Positions 46,431 through 57,745 of a stretch of 64,000 bases of DNA are shown here, in pieces. Both the position numbers and the translations under genes were made by a program. Origin of the DNA: Aedes albopictus (lineage: Eukaryota > Arthropoda > Insecta > Diptera > Culicidae); contig NC_085136.1 in the NCBI RefSeq assembly GCF_035046485.1, positions 299,924,778 to 299,988,777 of the forward strand. Direction: 5' to 3'. The notes under the pieces were generated by a model. That model was not told where the DNA came from. It did no database searches and worked only from the letters and a program-made list of their open reading frames with translations. Positions within the stretch are counted from its first letter, which is position 1. Every line of letters starts with the position of its first letter.

Positions 46431-47393
46431 TACTATATAAATGAATCATGAAATTAATACCCAATGATACAAGAATGTAAACATCCAAACATATATTTTG
46501 CGTTCAGACATCCGTCTGTGTGATGAAAATTCAAATCTTCTCGCTTTTCAAAACCATACCTAATTGACTTTACTACTGCAAAATTTCACGGAACGAATAA
46601 ATATTTGCATTCTGAAGCCCGTCCACACATCAAAGCACTATACCATCTTCTTTCACATCTTAGGGTAAAACAAAGTTCCATTTTATGACTGAACAAATCG
46701 CGAAGCATTTCTGCACCATCGCTCTCGCCGTGGTTGTCTCCGTTGGCCGAGACGCCTCAACATAACTCACTTTGGAACTCACCTCGGTTATTGTCTCGTC
46801 CTGTGTGGTACCTAACGTGTGTATCGATAGGTGTCTCGTTCCGCAAGGCCGCAGGCCAAACAAGGTCATCTCCGCCGCAAGAACTTGACCGTTTGGATGC
46901 CTTCCTAAGAAGGCGAATGACCACCAACAAAGCCACCTCGCTGGGACCTCTGACCGGTCCCGGTTATCCAACTCCGGCGTGGCTTAGCAAACAGAGTGTA
47001 AACATTCTTTCATCGGGGTCTCTGGACCAACCAACCTACCGCAAACACGGGAGGAAATTGTTTCTCAGTTTTGAGAAGCTGACACGAAGCGAAGAAAACG
47101 GTCTCCGAGCGGGAGTCGTAAGCTCGCTAATTTATTCGCCAATTTAGTGTCAAAATTTTAATTAAATTATCGATATTTACGATTCAATAATTTAGTTGGT
47201 TTTACGATGTTTGGCGCACACGCGGGGTCCTCTCTCCTCGGGAAACAGACGGACAGACCGTAATTCGGAAGATGCGAATTGGTCGGGCGGCTTTTCTACC
47301 GGCAGACAGAACACGGGAGTACGGTAGGATCATAAAGGACCTGGACTGATCTCAGCGTGATACAAAACATGCATTTTATGACGTGCTGACGAT
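46431..47393. other. Unassigned DNA
   Basis: Overlapping ORFs of 100-137 codons near 46660-47150 on both strands lack family motifs. 46710-47000 is G/C-richer and could be single-copy. Confidence 0.4.
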
Positions 47394-47680
47394 GCAAGGG
47401 CCCATATAGCCGAGGCGGTAAACGCACGGGTATTCAGCATGACCATGCTGAGGGTGACGGGTTCGATTCCCGGTCGGTCCAGGATCTTTTCGTAAAGGAA
47501 ATTTCCTTGACTTCCTTGGGCATAGAGTATCTTTGTGCCTGCCACACGATATACGCATGCAAAATGGTCATTGGCAGAGGAAGCTCTCAGTTAATAACTG
47601 TGGAAGTGCTCATAGAAGCAGGAGCTGAGAAGCAGGCTTTGTCCCAATGAGGACGTAACGCCAAGAAGAAGAAGAAGAAG
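47394..47680 (+). mobile_element. Feilai-like SINE, complete, 13-bp TSD and (GAA)n tail
   Basis: The tRNA-like head (TAGCCGAGGCGGTAAACGC with the A box; GGGTTCGATTCCCGGTC with the B box at 47459) is followed by ATTTCCTTGACTTCCTTGGG, GCAAAATGGTCATTGGC and GAAGCAGGCTTTGTCCCAAT, ending GCCAAGAAGAAGAAGAAG. ACGTGCTGACGAT flanks it exactly (47381-47393, 47681-47693). The sequence matches my memory of the Aedes Feilai family. A relic is at 3525-3650. Confidence 0.9.
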
Positions 47681-47693
47681 ACGTGCTGACGAT

Positions 47694-48614
47694 TACGCTG
47701 AAATTGGAAAGGAAAATATTGAATTTTCTGTCTCAAATAGTCGGGCGCATGGGAGATATGTTGGAGCCTTTCTGGCGGTAACGTCTACGGCTACAATGCA
47801 ATGCCATGAAAGCGGTTCAAACCGTTGCATTGGTAGGTGGCTAGTCGCTTTCCTATGCGCTTCCTAGTACTCTTTGCACAATCAACCATCTTGCATTCTG
47901 CCCTAAGATAATCTTTGTCCTGATGTTCGTTGATTTCGAAAAAAATATCTTAGATCCCTTCTTCATGGATTTTAACCTATAAATAGCTGTTCACTCCAAT
48001 TTCAATCAGACTAGAATCCAATAATTCTTTTGGTAACCTAAAGTGACCGCAAAAAAGTATCCGCATTTGCATTATGCATCCCATTCAAATTCAAGCAAAT
48101 TAAATTCCACTGTATGATAAAAAGTTTAGCATAGAAAATCTCTGCCATTCGCACTGCCATCTATCCGACATGGCCCAGTTCAAATCGGACCACTCCACCT
48201 GTGACACCGACCCCGACCTGATGAACCGTTTATCTTGTCTGCTCCCCGTATTATGCATATCCTCGGCTGACTAGCTTTTGCTTGAACACAGTTCAATCCA
48301 TCGCATCGCCGACCTATGTGACGACAAAAGGCGAGCACCCGGATAATGACTTGTAAGCATGCACCTTACCATCTTCTGACTGCCCTGGCTCTGTTGACGA
48401 CGTCGGCGATGACAACGACGGGATGGGATCGCACTCGATCCAGCAGAACCAAAGCCAATCGAGCATAATTCGCTCGTTTGTCACATGTTATGCGATTACA
48501 GACACTTATGCGGGTCGTAAAGAAGAAAGACCGAAACGTCACCGAGAGGATTCTCAGTCGTACCGCTCCCTTTTGAGAACTGTGTCGAAAGTAAGCTGTA
48601 GTTTGCCGCTAGTA
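47694..48614. other. Unassigned, probably single-copy DNA
   Basis: No repeat or gene recognised. 48160-48420 is G/C-richer (GACACCGACCCCGACC) without an extended frame. Confidence 0.4.
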
Positions 48615-49005
48615 CACCCAAAGCTCCATTTAGGTAATGAGTCGGGACTGCCTAAATAGATCTTTTACCTATAACCTAAAACGAGTTAATTACCTAAATT
48701 ACCCAAGGATGCAAAGAAGTTTGAGTAGCGCAAGTGGCTAGGAGATTTAACCCTTGAGAACGCACGCCGTTGTAAAATGTACAACAGTACGAAAATACCT
48801 CGCGAAAATATCACAGCGCGAGCGCGGTGTAGTTTCAAGATCAACAGGGCGCACGTCCTGAAAGGTTTAAGGGAGGTTATGAGGGGTTCCAGAGGGCTTT
48901 CAACGGATTTTCAGCAGGAGGATTAAGAGGCATTACACGGGGGTTTCGGAGGATCTAAGGTGCGTTATAACAGACACCCAAACAGGAAGGTTAGGGTAGT
49001 GTGGG
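48615..49005. repeat. Truncated CTCCATTTAGGTAA-family element
   Basis: It begins after TA with CACCCAAAGCTCCATTTAGG and contains GTCGGGACTGCCTAAATAGA and GGATGCAAAGAAGTTTG, all present in the complete copy at 55024-55866. It then passes into GGGGTTTC-type repeats. The right terminus is absent. A TTAA-flanked MITE is nested at 48751. Confidence 0.7.
48751..48866. mobile_element. Short TTAA-flanked MITE (piggyBac-type)
   Basis: CCCTTGAGAACGCACGCC at left mirrors GGCGCACGTCCTGAAAGG near the right. TTAA flanks both ends (48747-48750, 48867-48870). The homologous site at about 55170 (AGGAGATTTAAAGAATG) shows an uninterrupted TTAA in the sister repeat. Confidence 0.78.
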
Positions 49006-49069
49006 GCTGAGGCCGCCTTCTACAACAAATGTAAAAGCCAGGACTACTCTCTCCTCGTACCCACTAAAC

Positions 49070-50282
49070 CAGTGATCCTCAGCCTAACTGTCTCTGCGGG
49101 CCAAAATTGTATTTTGAAAAGAGACTGCGGGCCGCAAGTCATTCAAGAGTTTGTTTCACGGTTTATTTTCAACAATTTTCAAGATTTAACACAAAATACA
49201 TTTGTTTGATTTTTTTTAAATTGTGAAGAATTAGCATTAGTTAAAATTCACGAATAAAAAAAATATTTTTTTTGAAAATATTGAACGGAAGCAAAGAACT
49301 AAACAACCTGGAGGTTGTGAAACTGTTATGTTTTCTGAAACTTCTCGTGGTTTTTGAGAAATTTCAGAATAATTTGTAGGGATTTTAGGGTTCTCTGAAT
49401 AAATTCCGAACAACTGCCTGGATATACTGTTTTGGAAATCCGTGATGATCTTTTTTTTAAGTTTTTCTTGCGAAATTTCTTAGGAAGCCAATGAAGAAAA
49501 ACTTGCAGACATGATTTGAAAGTATTTGTAGCCAATTTGGAATAGATGTTTAAAGAGGAATTCCCTAAACTATTGCTTGGGGAATGAAGAGTATCTGATC
49601 TAATGCCTGCAATTTTTAGCGAAATTCCGAAAGTTTGGGCAACACTTGCTCTAAAAGAAATGGTAGGCAAAAAATCTTTGAAAAGAATTTGGAATAGTTT
49701 CCTGGTAGAAGTGCTGAATATGAAGAAGTATAGGGTATGTGTTCCATCATTAATCTCACGCTCCCATATTCATCCTATTCGAAAACAAGCGATTACGGCA
49801 CTGATTGATTCCGTTATTTTTGTTTTCATGGGAGCTCACTTCTAACAAAAAATACAAAAATAAGAAACAAAACAAACAGCGTTTCAATCCTTTGTTTTTC
49901 GTAAGATGAAAATGGGAGCCACATGCTTAATAAGGGAACTAATACCCTATACAAGAAATGTTTTAGCCGATAGAAACAAAACGGAAATTATTTTAATTTT
50001 AATTTTGTGAAATTAATCAAATTACACAACGAGTTCTGTCACAAGTCCAAGTAGCCTTTTACAGTGTGTAAAACTTTCAAAAAAATCGTACTTCTTTTGA
50101 AAAACTCTCCTCCGTAATATTTTCAAAATTAGTCAAAATTCATTCTACTTTCATCATTTCATTTTCATTATGGAATTTATGAGTGGGCCACTTTCTAATA
50201 CATTTCAAAATCAGTTCGTGGGCCGCACTAATCCTGGTCGAGGGCCGCATGCGGCCCGCGGGCCGCAGTTTGGTGACCACTG
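49070..50282. mobile_element. Non-autonomous hAT element, 1.2 kb, 8-bp TSD
   Basis: The left end CAGTGATCCTCAGCCTAACT and right end AGTTTGGTGACCACTG form imperfect TIRs (CAGTGRTC..), with GCGGGCC-rich subterminal sequence on both sides. CACTAAAC flanks it exactly (49062-49069, 50283-50290). CAGTGGTC..AAACTGCGGCCCGC ends are typical of a widespread hAT group. The interior is AT-rich with no transposase. It sits in the 3' UTR of the R1-clade LINE. Confidence 0.9.
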
Positions 50283-50848
50283 CACTAAACCATTCCTATG
50301 GTCGCCAAACCCTTCGTCTCTCCGGAACCACCAACAAGGTATTGCTTCAAAGAGGGGCTAGTGCACATCGCACCTCAAGGTTAGCTGCAACGAGCATCGA
50401 TGACTCGCTCTGGAGAGTCCATCACGGTAACATGCTGGCGCTTAGCCAGTTTCCCGAGTGGTCCTCGCCACTCCCTTTGTCATCGGAAGGCGGGCAAGGT
50501 CAACCCCGCCCGCGCCCAACTGCTTTGCAGACATCAAGAACTGATGCCCACGTGCAATCCGATCTGACCTGCTGAAGGCAAGGGTATCGCTACCCTTCAG
50601 GCCCTATCAGCTGCACCAGAAGGTTGCTGACAGCGGGGTCTCCACCTGCCCCGACCCTTGCCGGGGACCCCTTTCCAACTGTGGGCTCGGATCCAATCCA
50701 GTAGACCGACGCAACGACAGCACCGCTACCAGGCCTTCCTCTCCGCGGCCACTTAATCGCTGTAAGGGTCGATCTCGACCGCAGGGCACCGGTATGACCT
50801 ACGAAGCCAACTCCGAACCCCTGGACCACCTCTTGTACTGCATCTGGA

Positions 50849-52683
50849 CTAGCCACTCTCCGAGTCCACGCGCCACCTCCTCTGTAGTTCCCAGACGATA
50901 TGGGTGATAGCCGTTGAAACGGCGTTCCAGCCAAACTCATCCCTACACATCCTCTGGACCAAGTTGTCCGAGTTTGTGTCCTCCCCGCATGTGGCAAGCA
51001 TGCGGTCACGCATTGTGCGAAAACGCGGGCACACGAACAAAACGTGTTCCGCCGTTTCCTGTAAACCATTGCACACTGGGCATTCGGGAGAATCCGCATG
51101 CCCGAAATGGTGTAGATACTGTCGAAAGCAACCATGACCTGTAAGGACCTGTGTCTGGTGGAATGTAACTTCCCCATGGCGCCTATTAATCCAACTATCT
51201 ACCCTCGGTATCAACCTTCCTTTGGTGGAACTGTCCCACGCGCGCTGCCATTTGACCATAGAGGCCATCCTGGCAGTCCTGCGTATGCCTCTTGTGCCGC
51301 GCATTTCGAAGCACTCCATGTCCTCACTGATAAGAATGCTGATAGGCACCATACCAGTAATGACGCAGAGAGCGTCGTGTGACACGGTACGATATGCGCT
51401 CGCAACCCTCAGGCACATAAGCCTGTAAGTACTTTCCAGCTTCCGTCGGTAGCATTTAGTACTTAGCGCGGTGCCCCACGCTGGGCCGCCATACCTAAGT
51501 ATGGACGTAGCAACACTAGCCAGAAGCTTGCGCTTACTGGCGTACACCGCAGAGCTATTGGACATCATCCGGGACAGTGCCGCAATAGCTGTGGTGGCTC
51601 TTTTACAGGCATAATCGACGTGGCTACCGAAGGTAAGCTTATCGTCGATCATCACGCCCAAGTGTTTGACGGAGCGCTTTGACAGGATAGTACACTCTCC
51701 TACACTGATCTCCGTCTGCTGCTCCGACTTCAGGTTGTTAACAACCGTCACCTCTGTCTTGTGGTGAGCCAGCTCCAGTTTCCTGGACCGCATCCACGCC
51801 TCCACAACCTTGATCGAGTGGTTGGTAGTCAACTTTACCTCCTCGATCGTTTCACCGTAGACTTCGAGCGTAATATCGTCGGCAAATCCAACAATCACCA
51901 CTCCCACTGGGTACTCTAACCTCAACACCTCGTCGTACATGACATTCCATAACACCGGACCCAGGATGGAACCTTGCGGGACTCCTGAGGTTATGTGAAA
52001 GCACTTCCGACCCACCTCCGTGTCGTAGACTAGTACACGATTCTGAAAGTAACTTCCGAGAATCTTGTACAGGTACTCCGGTATCCCTAGACGCAAGAGC
52101 GCATCGGCAATAGCAGACCAGCTGGCGCTATTAAACGCATTCCTTACATCCAGAGTCACTACCGCGCAAAAGCGAATTCCCCTCCTCTTAGGCTCGAGTG
52201 CTTTCTCGGCGGTTTTTGTAACCGACAAGACAGCGTCTACGGTGGACCTCCCCTACCGGAAGCCGTACTGGTTGCTCGAAAGACCATTTTCGCCCTCGGT
52301 GAACCTCAACATTCTATTGCGAATGATCTTTTCGAGCACCTTCCCCGCCGTGTCAATCAAGCATGTTGGTCTATATGCCGACGGGTTTCCGGTTGGATTC
52401 TCCGCCTTTGGCAATAGTACCAGGCTCTGCCTCTTCCAAGCTTCTGGGAAAACTCCCTCGTCCAGGCATTTCTACATAGCAGACCAGAACATCTCGGGAG
52501 GCTCTGCAATAGCTACTTTTAAGGCCAGGTTCGGAACTCCGTCCGGACCTGGGGCCTTACCTACGCTAAGGGACTTAGCTATCCCCGCAAGTTCCACATC
52601 GGTGACCCTCTCCTCATCGCCAGCCCCAGTCCCCGGCTGTCCTACGAAAGGAGGCCAAGGACTAGGATCATGACGCGGAAAAG
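50849..52683 (-). pseudogene. R1-clade ORF2: reverse transcriptase and C-terminal zinc-knuckle region
   Basis: RT motifs in order: GKAPGPDGVPN (near 52555), AYRPTCLIDTAGKVLEKII, QYGFR-stop-GRST, VVTLDVRNAFNSASW (first catalytic Asp), SGVPQGSILGPVLWN (near 51975), VGFADDITLEV (FADD at 51886-51875), HLGVMIDDKLTF, then the C-terminal CPVCNGLQETAEHVLFVCPRF, a CxxC..H..C motif typical of R1 ORF2. Two in-frame TAG codons lie at 52474-52472 and 52255-52253; a frameshift near 52690 separates the RT from the endonuclease frame. All catalytic residues are intact, so decay is recent. Confidence 0.92.
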
Positions 52684-53859
52684 TCATCCAATTATCCCCT
52701 CCAACATCTCTGGAGATTGCTCTGTAAGAGCCATCACACCTCTCGTCTTGGCCATAACGATCCTGGAGGCGCCACCCCACGGGTTCGTATTGGCACTCTG
52801 ACAGAGACCCTCAAAGCAGGTCTTTTTGCTTGCTCTTATCTCGGTCTTGAGCGCGGCTTTTGCAGCGGCGAACACCACCCGCCGTTCGTTTCGCTCTTCC
52901 TCTGATCGTGCTCGCTGCATCCGCCGCCTAGCCCGTAGGCAGGCGCGGCGCAGGTCCGCAATCGCGTCGGTCCACCAGTAAGCCGGTGGCCTCCCATTTC
53001 TAGGTTGGACTCGCCTAGGCATGGTTGCATCACACGCACGTGAGAGCACCGCTACCAGCTCGTCGCCGTCTAAACCGATTAAGTTTCGCTCACGGCGGAG
53101 CGCTTCCCTAAATACCTCTTCGTCGAAGTATGATGTCTTCCACCTGCGAGGGCTTGGCCTTGGCCTAGCCGCCTCTTCTTCTGTCCGCTGTCTGCTGTTG
53201 TTGTAGTCGATACTGTAGCGAACCGCCAGGTGGTCGCTGTGAGTGTAGCCATCATCTACTCTCCAGTTCGAGCTACTTGTTAGGCCAGGACTACAAAAGG
53301 TCACGTCAATAATTGACTCCGCTCCGTTCCGACTAAAGGTACTCTTGGTACCGACATTAGCCAAGTCGACATCTAAGATGGCCAGTGTTTCTAGCAGGAT
53401 CTGACCCCGCTGGTTCGTGAAACGGCTTCCCCATTTCACGGCCCAGGCATTAAAGTCACCCGATATAATCACCGGCCTTCGCCCTGTTAGCACGGTCGTT
53501 AAGCGGTCCAGCATTTGCGTGAACTGCTCGATCGGCCACCGCGGAGGCGCATAACAGCTACAGAAGAAGACCCCGTTTACTTTGGCGACCACGAAGCCCT
53601 CATAAGTAGTAGACACCAACTCCTGAACGGGGTATTCACCCGTCGTCCATATCGCCGCCATTTTACTGGTCCCATCCGCTACCAAGTTACCGTTGCCGCT
53701 GGGTACTCGGTATGGGTCAGATATGATGGCGATATCCGTCTCCCACTCAGAAACCGCCTGACAAAGCAGTTGCTGAGCCGCATCACAATGGTTCAGGTTC
53801 AGCTGCGTTACCTGCACTGTGGTTTGTTGTTCACTGCGGCTTTCTTGAAGGCCGGGCAC
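52684..53859 (-). pseudogene. R1-clade ORF2: apurinic-like endonuclease
   Basis: A 391-codon open frame from MPGLQESRSEQQTTVQ. Motifs: TQLNLNHCDAAQQLL (Asn motif), AIISDPYRVP (the Glu position is replaced by Asp, as R1 elements often read EPY), FCSCYAPPRWP (Tyr motif), VIISGDFNAWAVKWGS (GDFNA), SIIDVTFCSP and YTHSDHLAVRYSI (SDH). This enzyme nicks the target DNA to prime reverse transcription. After the core comes the linker WWTDAIADLRRACLRARRR. The frame ends at 52684 because of a frameshift into the RT frame. Confidence 0.9.
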
Positions 53860-53879
53860 CTTGGACCACCCATCGGATG

Positions 53880-54553
53880 TCTGTTGTTCGAGGTTTTCCC
53901 GGTACAGATCATGCAGATGGGCGGACTCTTTGGGCCTTATGACCTTCAGCGCCGCATCGCCTGCACAGTTTGCGCCTGTCGGGGCCTTTGCAGTCCCACG
54001 ACTTGTGTCCTGGTTCCAGACACCTGAAGCAAACCTCTGGTGGCTCGTGGAATGTCAGGTGACATACACACCAACCCACCTTTATGCTCCCTACTTCAAC
54101 GAACTTTTTGACGTCCGCCACAGGTAGCTGAACCAAAGCTATCTGTGTCCCTGCTGGCCCTTTCCGTAGCTTAACGGCTGCGGCGGCCACCTGCACATCG
54201 CACTGTTGCCACAGTTTCGTGACGAGCTCTTCCACTTCGGTGATCTCATCAATGTCCTTGACCTTCAGAGTCGCCTCATGTGTCAGAGCCCGCACCTGCA
54301 CAACCTCACCAAGGACCTCTTCTGCCAGCCTCTAATAAGCGGCGCCCTTGTGCTCCTTCTGGCGCTTCAGCTCCAGGATCATCTCGCCCGTACGAGTACG
54401 TCTAATACTGCGTACGTCAACTCCAAGACCCTCAAGCTTTGCGTCGCTTCGCATCGTCTTCAAGACGTCCGAGTACTTGGACTGTTCCATCTTGATGACG
54501 AGCACGTCGCCTTGGCGTGCCTTCTCACGCTTGGCACGTGCTCTCCTACGCCT
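53880..54553 (-). pseudogene. R1-clade ORF1, C-terminal part with CCHC knuckles
   Basis: On the minus strand RQGDVLVIKMEQSKYSDVLK and TGEMILELKRQKEG (about 54515-54345) are followed, after a frame break near 54320, by VRALTHEATLKVKDIDEI, RKGPAGTQIALVQLP and two zinc knuckles: CFRCLEPGHKSWDC complete, and CRRCGAEGHKAQRV, whose last Cys is lost. Three such knuckles are usual in R1-clade ORF1, which binds RNA. The upstream part of the protein is across the 2.5 kb insertion. Confidence 0.88.
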
Positions 54554-54555
54554 TG

Positions 54556-57038
54556 CCCAAGTAACAATTATACTTTTGTGGCAACCCTGAAGTAATTTTT
54601 AAGATAGAATCATAAAACTTAGCAATAAAGCTCTTTGTTCTGCAAATCTGAGATAAAATAGGTATAAAACATCCATAAGATTAATCTGGGCCACTCTTCA
54701 GGAGATCTTCAAAGCTGCTTTTGAAGACTGCTTTGAAACTAGTTGTATTTATGTACATGCGCTGATGATTGACTATAAGAACTTCATGAAACTTTATCAA
54801 GAATATCTTGAGGCGTGTTGATCTTTTAGCTGTCTTTCTCAAAAGTGTCAACAGTGCATAATAAATGAAATCTTTTACCTAAGCATTATGCAGATGCAAA
54901 CAAGTTTTGTTTCATGGATGAAATATTAATTGAACTGCGAATTAATTTTCATCAAATTGAAATGGCTAAAACATTTGCCTGACAGATCATTGATGACAGG
55001 GAATCGAAATTTTCCGTGCCATACACTCGAACCTCCATTTAGGTAACGCGTCGGGACTGCCTAAATAGAATTTTTACCTAAATGGATTCATTACCTAAAT
55101 GGATTCAGTTCATTACCTAAATGGAGTACAAGGTTGCAAAGAAGTTTAAGAAGGGAGAGTTACTAGGAGATTTAAAGAATGTCATGTGTGGGTCATGTGG
55201 AGGGAGTTTCAGATGGCTTTCAAGAAGTTTCAGGGGGGGATGGGTTTCAGGAGGGGAGGGGCTTCAGGGGCGTTTTCGGGGGATTTGGAGGGTCTTAGAC
55301 CAGAATTGTCATTCAAATGGCTAGCTGTGCACGAAACACGAAAAACCCTGCAAAATTCCGCCAGACTGAAAAATTATTGAATGTCGGGTCAAAGTCGGGT
55401 CAATTTTTATCGTGTGTTGGGCCATTGTTGGACCAACATCGAACTACTGTTGGGTCTATGTTGGGTTTGGTGGCCAAAATAAAAACAGGTGAATGATAGG
55501 TTGATGTCGGGTTTGACGTCATCAATGCTGAAGCTGATATCAATTGAATCATGGAAGGATGGTTGCTTATCTCAATTTCAGCTGGAAATGATGCTGGATA
55601 CTGACACTTTTCAACACTGCAGGGAGGGGGGGGTGTTTAGGGGATGTATCTCAACATTGCATCCCCTCCCCTCCTACCCTCCCCCCCCCTCCCATATCCT
55701 CTTAACACCACTCACTACTTCTTTCCCGTAAGCGAACCTTATACCTAAACTTAAGTACTCCAACTGATCTGAACACAACCAAATTCCATTTAGGTAACGT
55801 TACCTAAATGGAGGGACCTAAATAGATTTTACCTAAATGGATCCTACCTAAATGGAGGTTTGAGTGTACCCACTTTTTCGTTGATATGCCACCCAAAACA
55901 TACGAAAATTACAAAGCGCCTCAAAAATAATATCAATCATTAATATACGAAGACATAAATTTCCTTTAAAAACAGAAGGCTACGCCACTTTTTCAATTCT
56001 TTCTAAGCATGGCTGCCGTTCCAAGCGAACAAAACTCATGCAGCCGCCATCAATTGTTATTACCTTTAATCCAAACCCCCTCAAAACAATGATGGAACCA
56101 AGTCACCTTGCATGAACGCTACAGCCTTTATTGAAGATTGTTTTTACTAGTTATGATCTTAAGGCAGATTTGTTCGTCTTAAATGAAACTTATTCGTTTT
56201 ATACAAGAGTAACAGCCTTTAACAATTGTTTGTTTACGTTTTCGTTGCTAGAAAGTTGTTTCTGTACATTTCGCGGTGTTTCGCGTCAAGGTATGCTAAT
56301 TCAATTTTGTTTCCCTGTATTTTTGCTATTAATAATGAAGTGCAACTTACTGCAATTACACTATTTGGCATGAGCTTAAGCAGAGTCACAGTAAGTACCC
56401 ATTTCATTTTCGATTCGCATAGCTATGGCCTGTGTGAGAAACTGGTTGAAGGCAGGACGACAGCAGCCAGCTACTCGCATTTTTGATTGGCCGTAAAATC
56501 ATTATTTCGTTGACATGATTACTTTTTAGCACAAGAATGGCTAAATTATCAGTGAGCAAACATGTTTATGTGTTTATATTTGCATGAGAACGCGGTTTTT
56601 CAACCAATTTGTTACATTCATTATTTGGATTGAAAAATAGTTCGTTGTCTTATCATTATTTTGCATAGTTCTTGTTCCAGAGTAATGGCTCTAGCTCAAG
56701 AATAGTAGGCTTCAAGAAGTTTTTAAAGAAGGATTAGCCAGATGAAATGCACTTGAATAAACGAAGCATAAACTTTTAATAAAATATGTTGATGTTATGT
56801 GTTGAAAACAACTTAAAATACGCCTTAAAACTTATTATAAGATTTAATGCTCTTGTAAATTCAGTTGTTTTATGCGCGAATTTCAAAACTAACTTGAAGA
56901 CAACTTTAAAACCGCAAACGAACGAAGATTGTTTTCTCTTGATAAAAACAACTATAAAGGTTCCATGAATTGGTCATGCTGTGATAAAGCTTCCATAAAA
57001 ATAATCAAATCCAAAAGGAATTGAAATTGTTACTTGGG
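54556..57038. mobile_element. Long CCCAAGTAAC-family element, 2.5 kb, TSD TG
   Basis: CCCAAGTAACAATT (54556) is perfectly inverted at the right end (AATTGTTACTTGGG, ending 57038). TG lies outside both (54554-54555, 57039-57040). Excising it with one TG restores GCC AAG CCA AGG CGT AGG of R1 ORF1, which independently confirms the boundaries. The interior is AT-rich; the longest frames (about 80 codons) show no transposase. A TA-flanked MITE (55024-55866) is nested. Shorter relatives are at 25517 and 37687. Confidence 0.88.
55024..55866. mobile_element. TA-flanked element, CACTCGAACCTCC ends
   Basis: CACTCGAACCTCCATTTAGG (55024) is mirrored at the right (CCTAAATGGAGGTTTGAGTG, ending 55866). 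TA flanks both (55022-55023, 55867-55868). TACCTAAATGG is repeated at both sides of the interior. The interior holds a GTTGGGTC-rich stretch (55385-55480) and G- and C-runs (55620-55690). No transposase. A truncated copy is at 48615. Confidence 0.85.
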
Positions 57039-57040
57039 TG

Positions 57041-57407
57041 GCTTGGCGTCCTGTGCTACTACCGGCGGATTCGTCTTCTTCTTCTTCTTTTTCTTCTTCT
57101 TCATCCGCTCTACTTCCGTCCAATGAGGGTCCTTCCCTTGGATCGCCATGCTCTGTGGCTGCTGAGGGCTCACCAACGGTCGCAACCCCTTGTTCTCATC
57201 GTTCCGGGACGGGCCAGCCTTTTCAGGCCCGCCCTTCCCAGCTTTCCGGGAACCCTGGCTGGGGTCCGACCTTCCGGCATTGTTACCGACTTTCGGGGTA
57301 ATTATTCGTCTGGCTTTGCGGGCACCGCCAGACAGCTCCTCGCCTGACGGCTGCCTCGCCCGCTTCTGCGAGTGCTTGCCCCGTTTGTCGCGAGCAGTCG
57401 CTTCCAC
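57041..57407 (-). pseudogene. R1-clade ORF1, N-terminal part
   Basis: From MEATARDKRGKHSQKRARQP the frame is basic and low-complexity, with a run of Lys coded by AAG repeats (57076-57105) and then TNPPVVAQDAKP, where it meets the 2.5 kb insertion. A charged N-terminus is normal in R1 ORF1. The start codon at 57407 is the first Met of the frame. Upstream DNA (57431-57743) would be the 5' UTR. Confidence 0.75.
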
Positions 57408-57430
57408 TTGTTTCGGACAAGGTTAGTTGA

Positions 57431-57743
57431 TGAAATAGGTTGCCTGGGTTGAACTAATGTGAGGGCGAGACGGGCGCGGGGGAAGGAGGGAGTTCCCGAT
57501 TGAGGGGCTTCACGGTGAAGGAGCTTCCTTGCGGAAGGAGCGAATGGAGAGAGGCAGGCAGGGGCACTTCACCGGCAAAAACCCCTTTAGTAGGAATTGC
57601 TCCCACACCTAAAATCCGCCCACACCGCCTGGAAACCTCCCACATGGGCTGAAAACCTCCCACACCCAAAATCCTACTTCACCTTCAATAGGAATTGCGC
57701 CCATACAGCCTGAAAAGCTCACACACCTACAATCCTACCATCC
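57431..57743. other. Putative R1 5' UTR and flank
   Basis: A G/C-rich stretch with a local repeat (AACCTCCCACA, GAAAAGCTCACACA; CCTAAAATCC) at 57600-57740. No coding sequence recognised. The LINE 5' end is not fixed. Confidence 0.4.
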
Positions 57744-57745
57744 TA

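Larger units (their letters stand above)
49006..57430 (-). mobile_element. R1-clade LINE, near full length, two nested elements
   Basis: Minus-strand order: ORF1 (57407-57041 and 54553-53880), ORF2 endonuclease (53859-52684), RT and C-terminal Cys/His domain (to 50849), then 3' UTR to about 49006. ORF1 with CCHC knuckles plus an apurinic-like endonuclease and an HxxxC tail fits the R1 clade. Lesions in ORF2 are few: one frameshift and two TAG codons. Nested are a 2.5 kb element in ORF1 (54556-57038) and a hAT element in the 3' UTR (49070-50282). Net length without them is about 4.7 kb. The target is not rDNA as far as I can see. Confidence 0.88.

Noticed and set aside
57076..57105. Poly-Lys microsatellite as an independent feature
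   Set aside because: It is part of the basic N-terminal region of R1 ORF1, where AAG runs are expected.
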